From: Ruminococcaceae bacterium UBA3903
Lineage (GTDB): Bacteria > Bacillota > Clostridia > Oscillospirales > Acutalibacteraceae
Length of the DNA stretch: 64,000 bases
Direction: 5' to 3'
Assembly: GCA_002391625.1 (NCBI GenBank)
Contig: DGFJ01000031.1
Span: 1-64,000, forward strand
Below the pieces are notes generated by a model that searched no databases, was not told where the DNA came from, and saw only the letters and a program-made list of their open reading frames with translations. Below are positions 17,240-26,439 of this stretch, piece by piece; within the stretch, counting starts at the first letter, position 1, and the number at the start of each line of letters is the position of its first letter. Made by a program: the position numbers and the translations under genes.

Positions 17240-19624
17240 TTATTTTAGATAAGAACCGCTATCGCCAATCTTACCATCAATACCTGTAAAACCGTTAGAG
17301 CTTAACACATAAGCTCTCATGTTGCCCTTACCAGAGGCTGCGATAGATAGCTTACCATCTGTTACATTTTTAATATCACCTGTAACAGCATCTACATATT
17401 TACCATTTGGAACACCTGTAAATGTGGCTGCGTTTGTAACCGCTACACATACAAAGCTGTCCACGCCCTGTGTAGCATCTGTATAGCGGCGTTTAAATGC
17501 CATATCTCCAGACACGCCCTCTGTGGAATACTGACCCTTTTGTAAGGCTGGTATTTCACGTCTAATTTGATTTAGTCTGGTAATATGCTTTGCTAGTGGT
17601 GAGTTTAAGGTATCAGCTACCGTTCCGCTGGCTGTATATTGGCTAAAATCTGTAGCAGTTACGCTGCCCTCCAGATAATCACCATAGTATGCACGTCCTG
17701 TGGTGCTAAGGGGAGCGTTAGGACCTACGTCGATAACCGAGCCCTTTTTGAACTCTACCTCGCCGCCGTAATACAAGCAAGGTATTCCACGGAATGTAAA
17801 CATCAGGCTTAGGTTTTCTGCCCAAGTAGCTGTACCACCTGCAAATCTATCCTTTTGACCTCTGTCTGGTGAGTAGTCATGAGATTCAACATAAACAACG
17901 TTCCATGTTGAATCGTTAAAATACTTATCCTCTGCCTTTGCTATACCAAATGCATTGCTGGCATCGTCAAACTGCCAATGCATTTGAAAGTCAATAGCTC
18001 CCAAGCCAGACGATTGGCTGTAATCTGGAGTATGATATTCATTGCCGTTTAAAAGTGCGTTGGTGCTGGTTGGCTGATTATTAACGTTATCGTATTCCGC
18101 CCAATGCTTCAATGTTAGGCTCATATTGTCGTTTACGTTTTCAGGAGTATTTGTCCATTTCCACTGGCTTGAATATGAGTCGTCTGGCTCATCCCATGTA
18201 TAAAATGGTACAGATTCACTGGCATGATCTCTATACCATACCTGTGAGTAACGACAACAAATCTCACCAAACATATAGAAGTTTTGACCACCAATAGCAT
18301 TTAATTGTTTGTTAAACATTGTGTTCAGCGATAAACGTGAAATGTGTCTGGCTGTGTCTACTCTGAAACCGTCAACACCCATGCCTATATAATTTCCATA
18401 AATATCTACTAGCTTTTCGGCTACATCTGGGTTTTCAGTGTTCAAATCTACACAGTCACCAGCAATCTGACAATACTTTGCAGTATAGTCATCCCAGTTC
18501 AAGCTTTGCCAGTAACCATTATGATAATAGTTGTTTGAATTATATACGTCACTGGTTGAAACCTTATCTGAGCTGGCAGCATCTGCCAATGCATTAGCCG
18601 CCAAGGTACCGCTGTTAACATTTTGTGAGGCTGTTTTTAGCTGCTTCATCAAATCCAGTCGTTCATCATGCTGGACAGATGGTTTTTGTGCATAATATTC
18701 CTCCGCAGAGCTTAGTCCGTATTTACTTAACAAGCTTTCACTTGGTATCATAGATGTTTCAATATTTCCTAAATCCTGTATAGATGAATATTCCTTATCA
18801 AATAAGTTGGCAAAGGTTTTTTCTCCAAAATTGCCCGTATGCTGTAAAACTACATCCTGAACAATTTTCATATCCTTTGCATGGGCGGCATTAATTAGAT
18901 CCTGATACGTTGCTCCATCACTTTCATAACGTACATCAACAGTTGAAAAATCAAATGCATGATAACCATGATAATCATATCCACTGGCATTTGTAACAAC
19001 AGGAGTTATCCAGATAGCACTAAAGCCCAATGCTTTAATATAATCCAGCTTATCTATTAAGCCTTGAAAATCTCCACGCCATGCAGGGTCGCTGTCAGGG
19101 TTATTAGCCTGTGCATCATCCCAGCAATGAACATTGTTGCCTGTATCTCCATCAAAGAAACGTGTGGTAATTACAAAGTAAATTGTATCCTCACGCATAT
19201 CCGTTGTTTCATAAGGGTCTTCCTTTTCTGGATTAGTACCATACCAACGATTTTCTTTATACCAGTATTCACCTGATGAACCTCTGGTTAGCTCCTTACT
19301 TTGGTTGTCACCATCAATAAACAGCATATTAATCTTGGTAATATTGTCAAATGTATATGTGTACCAGTTGTCACCCTGGCTGCTGTCCTTTTCCATAGGT
19401 GAACCTGGATACTCTGTTTCTATGTTTTGCGGCAAGCTGTTCCAGTAATATATGGTTGGTGTTAAACCAGATGTGCTTTTATAATGAACAACAATCTTAT
19501 TACCATCTACAGCTGCCCCTGCTTCTTCATCGTTTGTTGATGCCGCAGATGTAGTAAATACCCCTATAGTAGCTACCAGCACAATGGCTAGTAAAACTGC
19601 TACAACCTTTTTTATTCGTATCAC
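17240..19624 (-). CDS. Secreted alpha-amylase, CBM26 + GH13 (second paralogue)
   Basis: 794 aa, GTG start behind GGGAGG. Signal peptide (1-28), CBM26-like domain (about 45-140: TPTIYYWNSLPQNIE), GH13 barrel (about 150-680). Catalytic blocks are GVDGFRVDTARH, YMFGEICCR and VYVESHDYSPD; a C-terminal beta domain follows. Compared with the amylase at 12939 it carries an extra stretch of about 40 residues in the loop region before the nucleophile (LLSKYGLSSAEEYYAQ to SDKVSTSDVYNSNN), probably altering substrate access. No dockerin. It lies 39 bases upstream of the 17200 dockerin gene start within one operon. Confidence 0.92.
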   Translation of the reverse strand: MIRIKKVVAVLLAIVLVATIGVFTTSAASTNDEEAGAAVDGNKIVVHYKSTSGLTPTIYYWNSLPQNIETEYPGSPMEKDSSQGDNWYTYTFDNITKINMLFIDGDNQSKELTRGSSGEYWYKENRWYGTNPEKEDPYETTDMREDTIYFVITTRFFDGDTGNNVHCWDDAQANNPDSDPAWRGDFQGLIDKLDYIKALGFSAIWITPVVTNASGYDYHGYHAFDFSTVDVRYESDGATYQDLINAAHAKDMKIVQDVVLQHTGNFGEKTFANLFDKEYSSIQDLGNIETSMIPSESLLSKYGLSSAEEYYAQKPSVQHDERLDLMKQLKTASQNVNSGTLAANALADAASSDKVSTSDVYNSNNYYHNGYWQSLNWDDYTAKYCQIAGDCVDLNTENPDVAEKLVDIYGNYIGMGVDGFRVDTARHISRLSLNTMFNKQLNAIGGQNFYMFGEICCRYSQVWYRDHASESVPFYTWDEPDDSYSSQWKWTNTPENVNDNMSLTLKHWAEYDNVNNQPTSTNALLNGNEYHTPDYSQSSGLGAIDFQMHWQFDDASNAFGIAKAEDKYFNDSTWNVVYVESHDYSPDRGQKDRFAGGTATWAENLSLMFTFRGIPCLYYGGEVEFKKGSVIDVGPNAPLSTTGRAYYGDYLEGSVTATDFSQYTASGTVADTLNSPLAKHITRLNQIRREIPALQKGQYSTEGVSGDMAFKRRYTDATQGVDSFVCVAVTNAATFTGVPNGKYVDAVTGDIKNVTDGKLSIAASGKGNMRAYVLSSNGFTGIDGKIGDSGSYLK

Positions 19625-19660
19625 GTTAATGCCTCCCTAATAAGTTGCATAATGGTGAAT

Positions 19661-21493
19661 TTATTCTAATACTGTTTTTCCTGCTAAATACTGCTGTATT
19701 TTTAGTGCGTCACGCAGATTAATTGAACCATCCTTGTTAGCATCAGCAGCCAGCTTTTGTGTAGCTGTCATGCTGTCTACTGAATATCCATCCAGCAGAG
19801 CCATACATTTCTGGATATACAATGCGTCACGTAGGTTAACTACACCATCAGCATTAGCATCTCCTAAAACATATTCTGTAGTGCTAATAGTGTACTGCAT
19901 TGTAGCAGCTGCTGTCTTACCAGCAGAATCCTTAACTGTCACACCTAATGTATATATGCCATCCGCTGTTGGCTGCCATACATATGTATTAGTTGCAGAG
20001 TAAGCCTTTACCACACTACCATTAACAGTGTACTCGTATGTGTAAGGTGCAGTACCGTTTGCACCCTGTGCTGTCAACGTTACTTTTGTATTCTTTGGCT
20101 GTGGTGAGCTTACACTAGCAGTAAATGAGCCTACTGTAGGATTGTTAGCAGCAGAATCACATTCAATTGAATATGACTTTGTTACAGTTTTGTTAGCTGA
20201 GTTCTGTACGGAAACATCAACTGTATATGTACCCTTTTGTGTTGGTGTAAAGTTCAGTGTATTGCCTGTTCTGTAATATACAGTATTTACAGAGCTGCCA
20301 TTTGGATCCTTTATAGCAATTTTGTAGAACAATAGGTTAGTTCCTGTTTTACCGCCTGAAGCCTTTACAGCTACATCTGTTGATGTGCCAGGTGCAACAG
20401 TAGAACCAGTAGATGGTGTAATACCCTTTAATACAGGCTCAACCGCTAAAGTATCGTCCTTAATTTCATATGCTAAGGTCTTTTTGTTTGTGTTGCCATC
20501 TGTATCCTTAACTTCTACTACTACTGAGTAAGAGCCAGCAGTTGTTGGTGTCCAAACAACCTGGTTTACAGATGAGTAATCGCTAAGTACAGCTGAACCA
20601 ACTGAGAATTTGTACTGATAACTGCCGCTACCACCAGAAGCATTGGCTGACAATGTAATGTCTGTTTCTTTGTACTGAGGTGATACACAGTCAGCTGTTA
20701 CTGCCAGCTTTACTGCACTGGTATCGTAATCAGTCCAAGAAGCTGTTTTGTTATCGTAAATTCGGCATTGTCCTGCACTGATTTTTAAGTCAGCACTTTT
20801 TCCAGAACCGTTATTATTAAAGATAACACCTGCGTCTGACGCCGCGATATATTCGGCTGGAATGTCAACTACATAGTTGCCCTCTCCGTCCTTATCGTTA
20901 TCTGTCAGCTGTACCCCAGGCCAAGTTCCGTTGCTTTTGTTGCCGTTCCAATAATAAACGTAACAGCTAGACCAGCTGGCTGCGTTTTTAAGTGCCGCTG
21001 TTGCACCCTCACCAGATGGTGTGGCTGGCTGAGTAGCGCTTGTTGGATTTGTGGTACTGGTGGGACTTGTTGGGTTGGTTGGATTGGTTGGGTCTACTGG
21101 GTTAGAATAGGCACTCCAAGCGCCTGTTGCCTTACCACCAGATTCACCAGTAACCTTAAATATCTGATTTCCACCTGTGATGGTTAAATCAGCAGTTTGA
21201 ATACCGCTAGCGTTGAAAATAAGGTTTTTCTGATCACCAGCCATTTTGTAAGAATAGATGTTGCCCTCTACAAGTGTCATTGTTGCCCCCGGCCAAGCAG
21301 AGTTAGCACCGCTAGTGCCACCCCAAGCATAGCAGTTAGGCGTTCCCGACCAACTTGTTGGTTTTTCGAAATAGACCACATCACCAGAAGCGGCACCAAC
21401 GGAAATTGATGATGTCCCCGCAATGGTAAACATTGTAATCAGCATTGCAATTACAAGTAGAATGCTAGTCTTTTTCTGCGTTTTTTTGACCAT
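19661..21493 (-). CDS. Secreted starch-binding dockerin protein (2x CBM26, Pro/Thr linker, Ig-like repeats, dockerin I)
   Basis: 610 aa, first gene of the starch operon. Signal peptide (1-35); CBM26 (about 36-130: VYFEKPTSWSGTPNCYAWGG); a Pro/Thr/Asn linker (DPTNPTNPTSPTSTTNPTS); second CBM26 (about 165-262: CYVYYWNGNKSNGTWPGVQL); three Ig-like repeats (about 265-533); dockerin (about 536-610). Both calcium loops are canonical (DANADGVVNLRD, DANKDGSINLRD). Domain order matches the 15221 protein except for the linker, so the two are duplicates that have diverged. ATG behind AGGAGG; an extended -10 promoter lies about 75 bases upstream. Confidence 0.88.
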   Translation of the reverse strand: MVKKTQKKTSILLVIAMLITMFTIAGTSSISVGAASGDVVYFEKPTSWSGTPNCYAWGGTSGANSAWPGATMTLVEGNIYSYKMAGDQKNLIFNASGIQTADLTITGGNQIFKVTGESGGKATGAWSAYSNPVDPTNPTNPTSPTSTTNPTSATQPATPSGEGATAALKNAASWSSCYVYYWNGNKSNGTWPGVQLTDNDKDGEGNYVVDIPAEYIAASDAGVIFNNNGSGKSADLKISAGQCRIYDNKTASWTDYDTSAVKLAVTADCVSPQYKETDITLSANASGGSGSYQYKFSVGSAVLSDYSSVNQVVWTPTTAGSYSVVVEVKDTDGNTNKKTLAYEIKDDTLAVEPVLKGITPSTGSTVAPGTSTDVAVKASGGKTGTNLLFYKIAIKDPNGSSVNTVYYRTGNTLNFTPTQKGTYTVDVSVQNSANKTVTKSYSIECDSAANNPTVGSFTASVSSPQPKNTKVTLTAQGANGTAPYTYEYTVNGSVVKAYSATNTYVWQPTADGIYTLGVTVKDSAGKTAAATMQYTISTTEYVLGDANADGVVNLRDALYIQKCMALLDGYSVDSMTATQKLAADANKDGSINLRDALKIQQYLAGKTVLE

Positions 21494-21566
21494 TTTTTCT
21501 CCTCCTATAATGAAAATTTATGACATTGGAGCAGGCAAAGTTATACCTATCCCAATTCTCTATTAG

Positions 21567-21575
21567 ATTATAACA
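21567..21575 (-). promoter_or_regulatory. Extended -10 promoter of the starch operon
   Basis: Minus strand TGTTATAAT (TGn extension plus perfect -10), about 75 bases before the first dockerin gene. No good -35 box is seen. The rest of the 21494-21733 leader is AT-rich with no evident structure. Confidence 0.55.
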
Positions 21576-21733
21576 TTACAACCAGCTTTTTTATTTTTCT
21601 TTGAGAAAATTAAAACTAGCTGTTTCTACAGACTTTTTTTATTCTTTTTGTAATATCATACAGCGAATTCACACTTTCCACCAAATATTGTCTTATTATT
21701 TAGTAATACCTGCATAAAAACTCCTAAAAATTC

Positions 21734-21779
21734 AAAAAAAGCACGAACACTATTGATGATCAGTGTCCCTGCTTTTTTT
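21734..21779 (-). terminator. Terminator hairpin between the padR gene and the starch operon
   Basis: AAAAAAAGCA..ACACT, loop, AGTGT..TGCTTTTTTT, usable from both sides. It lies about 120 bases after the padR stop and insulates the starch operon. Confidence 0.75.
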
Positions 21780-21896
21780 AAATCAGCTTTAATATTTGTA
21801 CTGCAAATATTAACTCTGTATATTTAGAGTTTTTATTCTTTTTATGAGTTTCAGTATTCTTTGTTTATATTGTATTTCTCTTTTTTTAGTAGAAAA

Positions 21897-22238
21897 TTAG
21901 TCCTCTTCTAGGATATTTCTGCCCATAACATTTTGAATTCCAGTGTTAATTGCACGGTATTCATCAATTATAGATTTCAAATAATCTGTACCGCTAGCCT
22001 CTAGGTGATAATATTTACGCAGTCTTTTTCCTACAATTTCCTGACGGTCTGTAATAACACCCTTTTCAATTAAACGATATAATGTTGGGTACAATGAGCC
22101 TTCTGGCATAACAAAAAAACCGTCACTTCTCTCTCGCAGTTCTTGTGCTAGCTGGTAACCATACATATCCTCTTTTTCCAATAAGAATAGTATTAGCATT
22201 TCTGATGTGCCTTTTTTTAGATTTTCTGATATTCCCAT
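21897..22238 (-). CDS. PadR-family transcriptional regulator
   Basis: 113 aa winged-helix repressor. GTSEMLILFLLEKEDMYGYQLAQEL, MPEGSLYPTLYRLIEKGVI and GKRLRKYYHLEASGTDYL are the characteristic PadR blocks. It is divergent from the MATE efflux gene across 275 bases. PadR proteins commonly control a neighbouring efflux pump, so control of the MATE gene is likely but inferred. Start ATG behind a GGAGGC site. Confidence 0.9.
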   Translation of the reverse strand: MGISENLKKGTSEMLILFLLEKEDMYGYQLAQELRERSDGFFVMPEGSLYPTLYRLIEKGVITDRQEIVGKRLRKYYHLEASGTDYLKSIIDEYRAINTGIQNVMGRNILEED

Positions 22239-22452
22239 AACATTTGCCTCCTTTTTTTGTTTTTAGCCTATTATTATCTCTTTGTTAACAGTAGGCCAAC
22301 TAAATACTCTTTTTTTAATCTATAGAACAAGTCGATACTGTAACTCTAAAGTAATTGTACAATAATTTGAAATAAAAAGCAATACCAAGAATCATTATTT
22401 GCTGTGAATTATATGTGAATTTTTTCCAAATATCAAAAATATTCTTAATTGA

Positions 22453-22481
22453 TTGACATATTCAAGAATTTATCATAAAAT
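22453..22481 (+). promoter_or_regulatory. Promoter of the MATE gene with flanking inverted repeat
   Basis: TTGACA, 17-base spacer, TAAAAT, about 32 bases before the MATE start. ATTCTT and AAGAAT flank the -35 box (22441-22468) and could be the PadR operator. Confidence 0.65.
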
Positions 22482-22513
22482 TTCCTTAGTAACTTTTTAC
22501 GTGGGGTGACTAT

Positions 22514-23845
22514 ATGGAAACCAAAAAGCTAACACTGTTTCATCTGGCATGGCCAATATTTATAGAAACCGCTTTGTTTATGCTGTTAGGCTTTGTGGAT
22601 GTATTTGTACTTAGCAAATATGATGATGTTGCAGCCTCTGCTGTCAGCACCGCCAACCAAGCTGTATCTATCTGCACCTTAGTTTTTACCATTATTTCAG
22701 GTGCCAGCGCTGTTCTGATTTCACAAAATTTAGGTGCGGGCAATAAAGAAAACGCCTCTCGTATAGCCGCTCTGTCAATATCCTTTAACATAATATTAGG
22801 AATAATCATCAGTGCTGTGCTGGTTATTTTTAATCAGCCTATACTTGAGTTTATCGGGGCAAAGGATAAGGTGCTGGAATACGCCACACAATATCTGCAA
22901 ATTGTGGGTGGCTTTATATTTTTACAGGCATTAATGGGTGCATTAGTAGTAATTATTCGCAATCATGGTCACACACAAATTTCCATGTATGTTACGGTGG
23001 CAATGAACATCATTAACACCACCCTTGACATTATATTTGTTCTGGGATTATTAGGAATGCCACGTATGGGTATCGCTGGCGTTGCAATAGCCACTAGCCT
23101 TAGCCGTGTTGTTGGCACAATAGTACTGCTTATCATATTATTTATAAAAATTGAAAAGCCTTCAATTTTTAAATTACTAAAGCCATTCCCCTACAGGGAA
23201 GTCAAAAACCTGCTGAAAATTGGTGTACCCTCGGCATTTGAATCATTTAACTACAATCTGTCGCAGCTGGTAGTAACTGCCATTGTTCTAAACTTTTTAA
23301 CAACTACAGAGCTGGTAACAAAAACATATGTTCAGAATATTGCAATGTTTTTTTACATATTCTCTGTATCAATAGGACAAGCATCTCAAATACTTGTAGG
23401 ACACTTGGTTGGTGCTAAAAAGTATGATGAAGCCTATAAATCTGGTTTGCGTTCCTTCAGAACCGCTTTGACAATAACCATGGCAATGTGTGTGCTGGGT
23501 ATAATTTTTCGTATCCAGTTAATGAATTTATTTACAGACGACCCTGCTGTTATTGTGGCTGGCTCTACATTAATACTGCTAAATATATTCATCGAATTAG
23601 GCAGAACCAGTAATTTAGTTATTATTAACAGCCTGCGTGGCGCAGGAGATGTTGTCTTTCCAACGACTGCTGCTATTTTCTCAATGTGGACATTAAGCAC
23701 ATTAGGCTCATACCTGTTAGCGGTAGTTCTTGGCATGGGATTAAACGGACTATGGATAGCCTTTGCTGCCGACGAGTGCTTTAGAGGAATATTAATGCTG
23801 TGGCGTTGGAAAAGTGGAAAATGGCGTACAAAGGCTTTGACATAA
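22514..23845 (+). CDS. MATE-family multidrug/metabolite efflux protein
   Basis: 443 aa with about 12 membrane segments, the two-bundle MATE layout. FVDVFVLSKYDDVAASAVS near residue 25 and the second-half repeat QASQILVGHLVGAKKYDEAYKSGLR near 300 are typical. Exports organic cations or drugs by Na+ or H+ exchange; the substrate is not readable. Single gene, divergent from padR and probably controlled by it. ATG behind GTGGGGTG. Confidence 0.88.
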   Translation: METKKLTLFHLAWPIFIETALFMLLGFVDVFVLSKYDDVAASAVSTANQAVSICTLVFTIISGASAVLISQNLGAGNKENASRIAALSISFNIILGIIISAVLVIFNQPILEFIGAKDKVLEYATQYLQIVGGFIFLQALMGALVVIIRNHGHTQISMYVTVAMNIINTTLDIIFVLGLLGMPRMGIAGVAIATSLSRVVGTIVLLIILFIKIEKPSIFKLLKPFPYREVKNLLKIGVPSAFESFNYNLSQLVVTAIVLNFLTTTELVTKTYVQNIAMFFYIFSVSIGQASQILVGHLVGAKKYDEAYKSGLRSFRTALTITMAMCVLGIIFRIQLMNLFTDDPAVIVAGSTLILLNIFIELGRTSNLVIINSLRGAGDVVFPTTAAIFSMWTLSTLGSYLLAVVLGMGLNGLWIAFAADECFRGILMLWRWKSGKWRTKALT

Positions 23846-23929
23846 TACATTATGTTCAAGCTTAGATATATGTTTAGAAAGCTAATATTATGGTAATGGC
23901 TTTATGTAACCACAATCAGTTAGACTTTA

Positions 23930-23976
23930 TTGCGTAGGGGCTTTATGCTGCTACGCAATTTTTATGCAGCATAAAG
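23930..23976. repeat. Two interlocked perfect hairpins after the MATE gene
   Basis: TTGCGTAG ... CTACGCAA followed by TTTTTAT (23930-23965) acts as a terminator. A second perfect 11-base inverted repeat, CTTTATGCTGC ... GCAGCATAAAG (23941-23976), starts inside the loop of the first, so the two stems exclude each other or form a pseudoknot. Confidence 0.7.
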
Positions 23977-24062
23977 GGTGAGCCTGTATTATACCAAGGG
24001 TCAGCTTGATTCCCCTTAAAATATAAAAGGAATTGCTCATACATTAGCCTTTATCATAACCC

Positions 24063-25325
24063 TTACTTTTTTATTTTGTCCCAATAAGCCTTATATGCCT
24101 GCTCGTTTTTGTTGTCACCATACACATAATAGCTATGATTTTTAATTTGGTCAGGCAAATACTGCTGTTGTACCCAATGGTTTGGAAACTCGTGAGGATA
24201 TTTATAGAACTGCCCTTTATTTTGGTTATCCTCACCGTCATAGTGCATATTTTGTAAGGCTCGTGGTATGCTGCCTGCATTTCCCTTATTAATATCTGCC
24301 ATAGCAGCATTTATTGCATTATAGGCAGAGTTGCTTTTTGGTGAATTACACACCATTATTACCCCATCCGCTAAAGGTATTTTTGCCTCTGGCAGACCTA
24401 CCTGCATAGCAATGTCCACACAGGCTTTTACAATAGGTATCAGCTGAGGATAAGCTAAACCCACATCCTCGCAGGCACACACCATTAGACGTCTGCAAGC
24501 AGATGGCAAGTCACCTGCCACTAACAGCCTGCCTAAATAATGAAGAGCCCCATCTGTATCAGAGCCACGCATAGACTTCTGATAAGCTGATACTATATCG
24601 TAATGCTCATCTCCATCCTTATCATAACGCATAACGCTGCGTTGTGTCAGCTGTTTAGCGTTTTCAAGGGTAACACAGGTGGTGTTGTTTTCACTTTTTC
24701 CTGATAACACGCACAGCTCCACAGCGTTCATTGCCTTTCTCACATCGCCGCCACAGGCTGTAGAAATATATAATACAGTTTCCTCGTCCACCTGTATTGG
24801 CTGTTGTATTTCTTCTGACAATATATCAAAGGCACGCCACACCGCTTTAGCTATTTCGTCCCTAGGTACGGCCTTAAACTCAAAAACAGTGCAGCGGCTA
24901 AGTATGGCGTTATACACATAAAAATATGGATTTTCAGTAGTAGATGCAATCAATGTTATACTGCCGTTTTCAATAAACTCCAATAAGGTTTGCTGCTGCT
25001 TTTTATTAAAGTATTGTATTTCATCCAAATACAGCAAAATTCCGTTCATACCGCCAAAGGTGTTTAGTTGACTGACAATTTCCTTTATATCCCCCGTAGA
25101 GGCGGTTGTACCATTTAATTTTTTTAACATTTTATTGGTACGTTTAGCGATAAAGCCTGCCAGCGTACTTTTACCTACACCAGAGGGCCCGTAAAAAATC
25201 ATATTTGGTATTTCCCCAGATTCAATGATTTTTGCCAAGGGCTTATCCCTGCCCAATAGGTGCTTTTGCCCCACAATATCGTCCATTGTCTGTGGACGTA
25301 TCCTATCTGCCAGAGGAGTTTGCAT
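24063..25325 (-). CDS. rarA: Replication-associated recombination protein A (RarA/MgsA), AAA ATPase
   Basis: About 420 aa. PLADRIRPQTMDDIVGQKHLL opening, Walker A GPSGVGKST, Walker B LLYLDEIQYF, sensor ASTTENPYF, Arg finger region LSRCTVFEF, C-terminal tetramer domain (RGSDTDGALHYLGRLLVAGD). Acts at stalled replication forks. ATG at 25325 is chosen over the GTG 9 bases upstream because of the AGAGGTG site. Length is normal for the family. Confidence 0.93.
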   Translation of the reverse strand: MQTPLADRIRPQTMDDIVGQKHLLGRDKPLAKIIESGEIPNMIFYGPSGVGKSTLAGFIAKRTNKMLKKLNGTTASTGDIKEIVSQLNTFGGMNGILLYLDEIQYFNKKQQQTLLEFIENGSITLIASTTENPYFYVYNAILSRCTVFEFKAVPRDEIAKAVWRAFDILSEEIQQPIQVDEETVLYISTACGGDVRKAMNAVELCVLSGKSENNTTCVTLENAKQLTQRSVMRYDKDGDEHYDIVSAYQKSMRGSDTDGALHYLGRLLVAGDLPSACRRLMVCACEDVGLAYPQLIPIVKACVDIAMQVGLPEAKIPLADGVIMVCNSPKSNSAYNAINAAMADINKGNAGSIPRALQNMHYDGEDNQNKGQFYKYPHEFPNHWVQQQYLPDQIKNHSYYVYGDNKNEQAYKAYWDKIKK

Positions 25326-25402
25326 AACCCCCACCTCTTTGTCATTTTTCTTTTATATTAACCTGTTTTTATGCCTTAGTCAAGGTAAAAAACAACATAA
25401 CA

Positions 25403-26425
25403 CTAATCAACAGCTAACGTTTGTCTTCTGCCGTTGGAGGGTCCTTCATCATATGTAGAAATATATGATACCTTTGATAACTTTTCAGCATCATTTTTGT
25501 TAAGCGTTATGGCTGCTACACATATACCTTCACTGTTTATTTCTGTATCATTTTTCTCTGTATAATATGTATAATCCAATACTAACGTGTTTTCTGCAAC
25601 ATTTAAAGCATTAAAATTAATCCTATCATTTCTGCTTTCTAAGGGGACAACACAAAGAAATATTGTATTATTGGCAAAGAATTCATCATCATACTGTTTA
25701 CCCGCTGTAAATAGTCTTTTCACATTTCCTTCTATTCCTTGCTCCACCCCTATATTACTATAGAACCACTCCATATCCTCTGTATTTTTAATAGACATGA
25801 CTTGGGAGCCATACATATCAGATATCTTCCAAGCTATAAATTCATAATCAAATTGGGATAATTCATCAGTGTAAAAATGGCTATTCTCGTTATAGGCTGT
25901 GTCGGCTTTATATGTATTGCCATATGTAAAATAGTAATAATCAGCGGTAAACGGCAGTGCTGTAAGAGATAGAGCACTTAAAAAAAACAGCAAAGCTACG
26001 CTGACAATAGATATTATAGCCTTTGTAACAGCCTTTATATGAGCAAATATGTAAATTAGCACATTAATAACAATGGTAAGGAAAACACCCACATAATATA
26101 ATCCAGGTGCTGCATAACAAAACAATAAAATCCCACATATGTCTAACAGGACTGTTAGGGATATTAACAGTATAATATCGTTTTTTTCTATATTAATATT
26201 CAACCGTTTAATTATAAAAAAACCTACCAAACCAAAACACAAAAATATCATTACCAGCAGACCTAAGTACCCTTTCATCAGCTGTTCATTATTGATGAAT
26301 TTTCTAAACGCCCATAAAAACATTACCAACAGTATAGTTACGCAAACGCTTAAGCACATCATATTGGTAACGAACGTATATTTTACTTTCTTTTCCTGAC
26401 CTTCAGCCTGCAAATTATTATCCAT
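25403..26425 (-). CDS. Unknown membrane protein of the bacteriocin operon
   Basis: 340 aa, no family recognised. Five or so membrane segments in residues 18-165, then a soluble domain of about 170 residues (from TADYYYFTYGNTYKADTAY), probably outside the cell. It is the last gene of the operon, 14 bases after the signal peptidase gene, so it belongs to the lactococcin-972-like export/immunity unit. A role in immunity or processing is a guess from position only. Confidence 0.7.
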   Translation of the reverse strand: MDNNLQAEGQEKKVKYTFVTNMMCLSVCVTILLVMFLWAFRKFINNEQLMKGYLGLLVMIFLCFGLVGFFIIKRLNINIEKNDIILLISLTVLLDICGILLFCYAAPGLYYVGVFLTIVINVLIYIFAHIKAVTKAIISIVSVALLFFLSALSLTALPFTADYYYFTYGNTYKADTAYNENSHFYTDELSQFDYEFIAWKISDMYGSQVMSIKNTEDMEWFYSNIGVEQGIEGNVKRLFTAGKQYDDEFFANNTIFLCVVPLESRNDRINFNALNVAENTLVLDYTYYTEKNDTEINSEGICVAAITLNKNDAEKLSKVSYISTYDEGPSNGRRQTLAVD

Positions 26426-26439
26426 AAAATCACCTGTTA

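Noticed and set aside
12939..21493. Amylases as dockerin-bearing amylosome enzymes
   Set aside because: Neither GH13 protein shows a DxNxDGxxN-type loop pair at its C-terminus; the dockerins are on the neighbouring proteins only.
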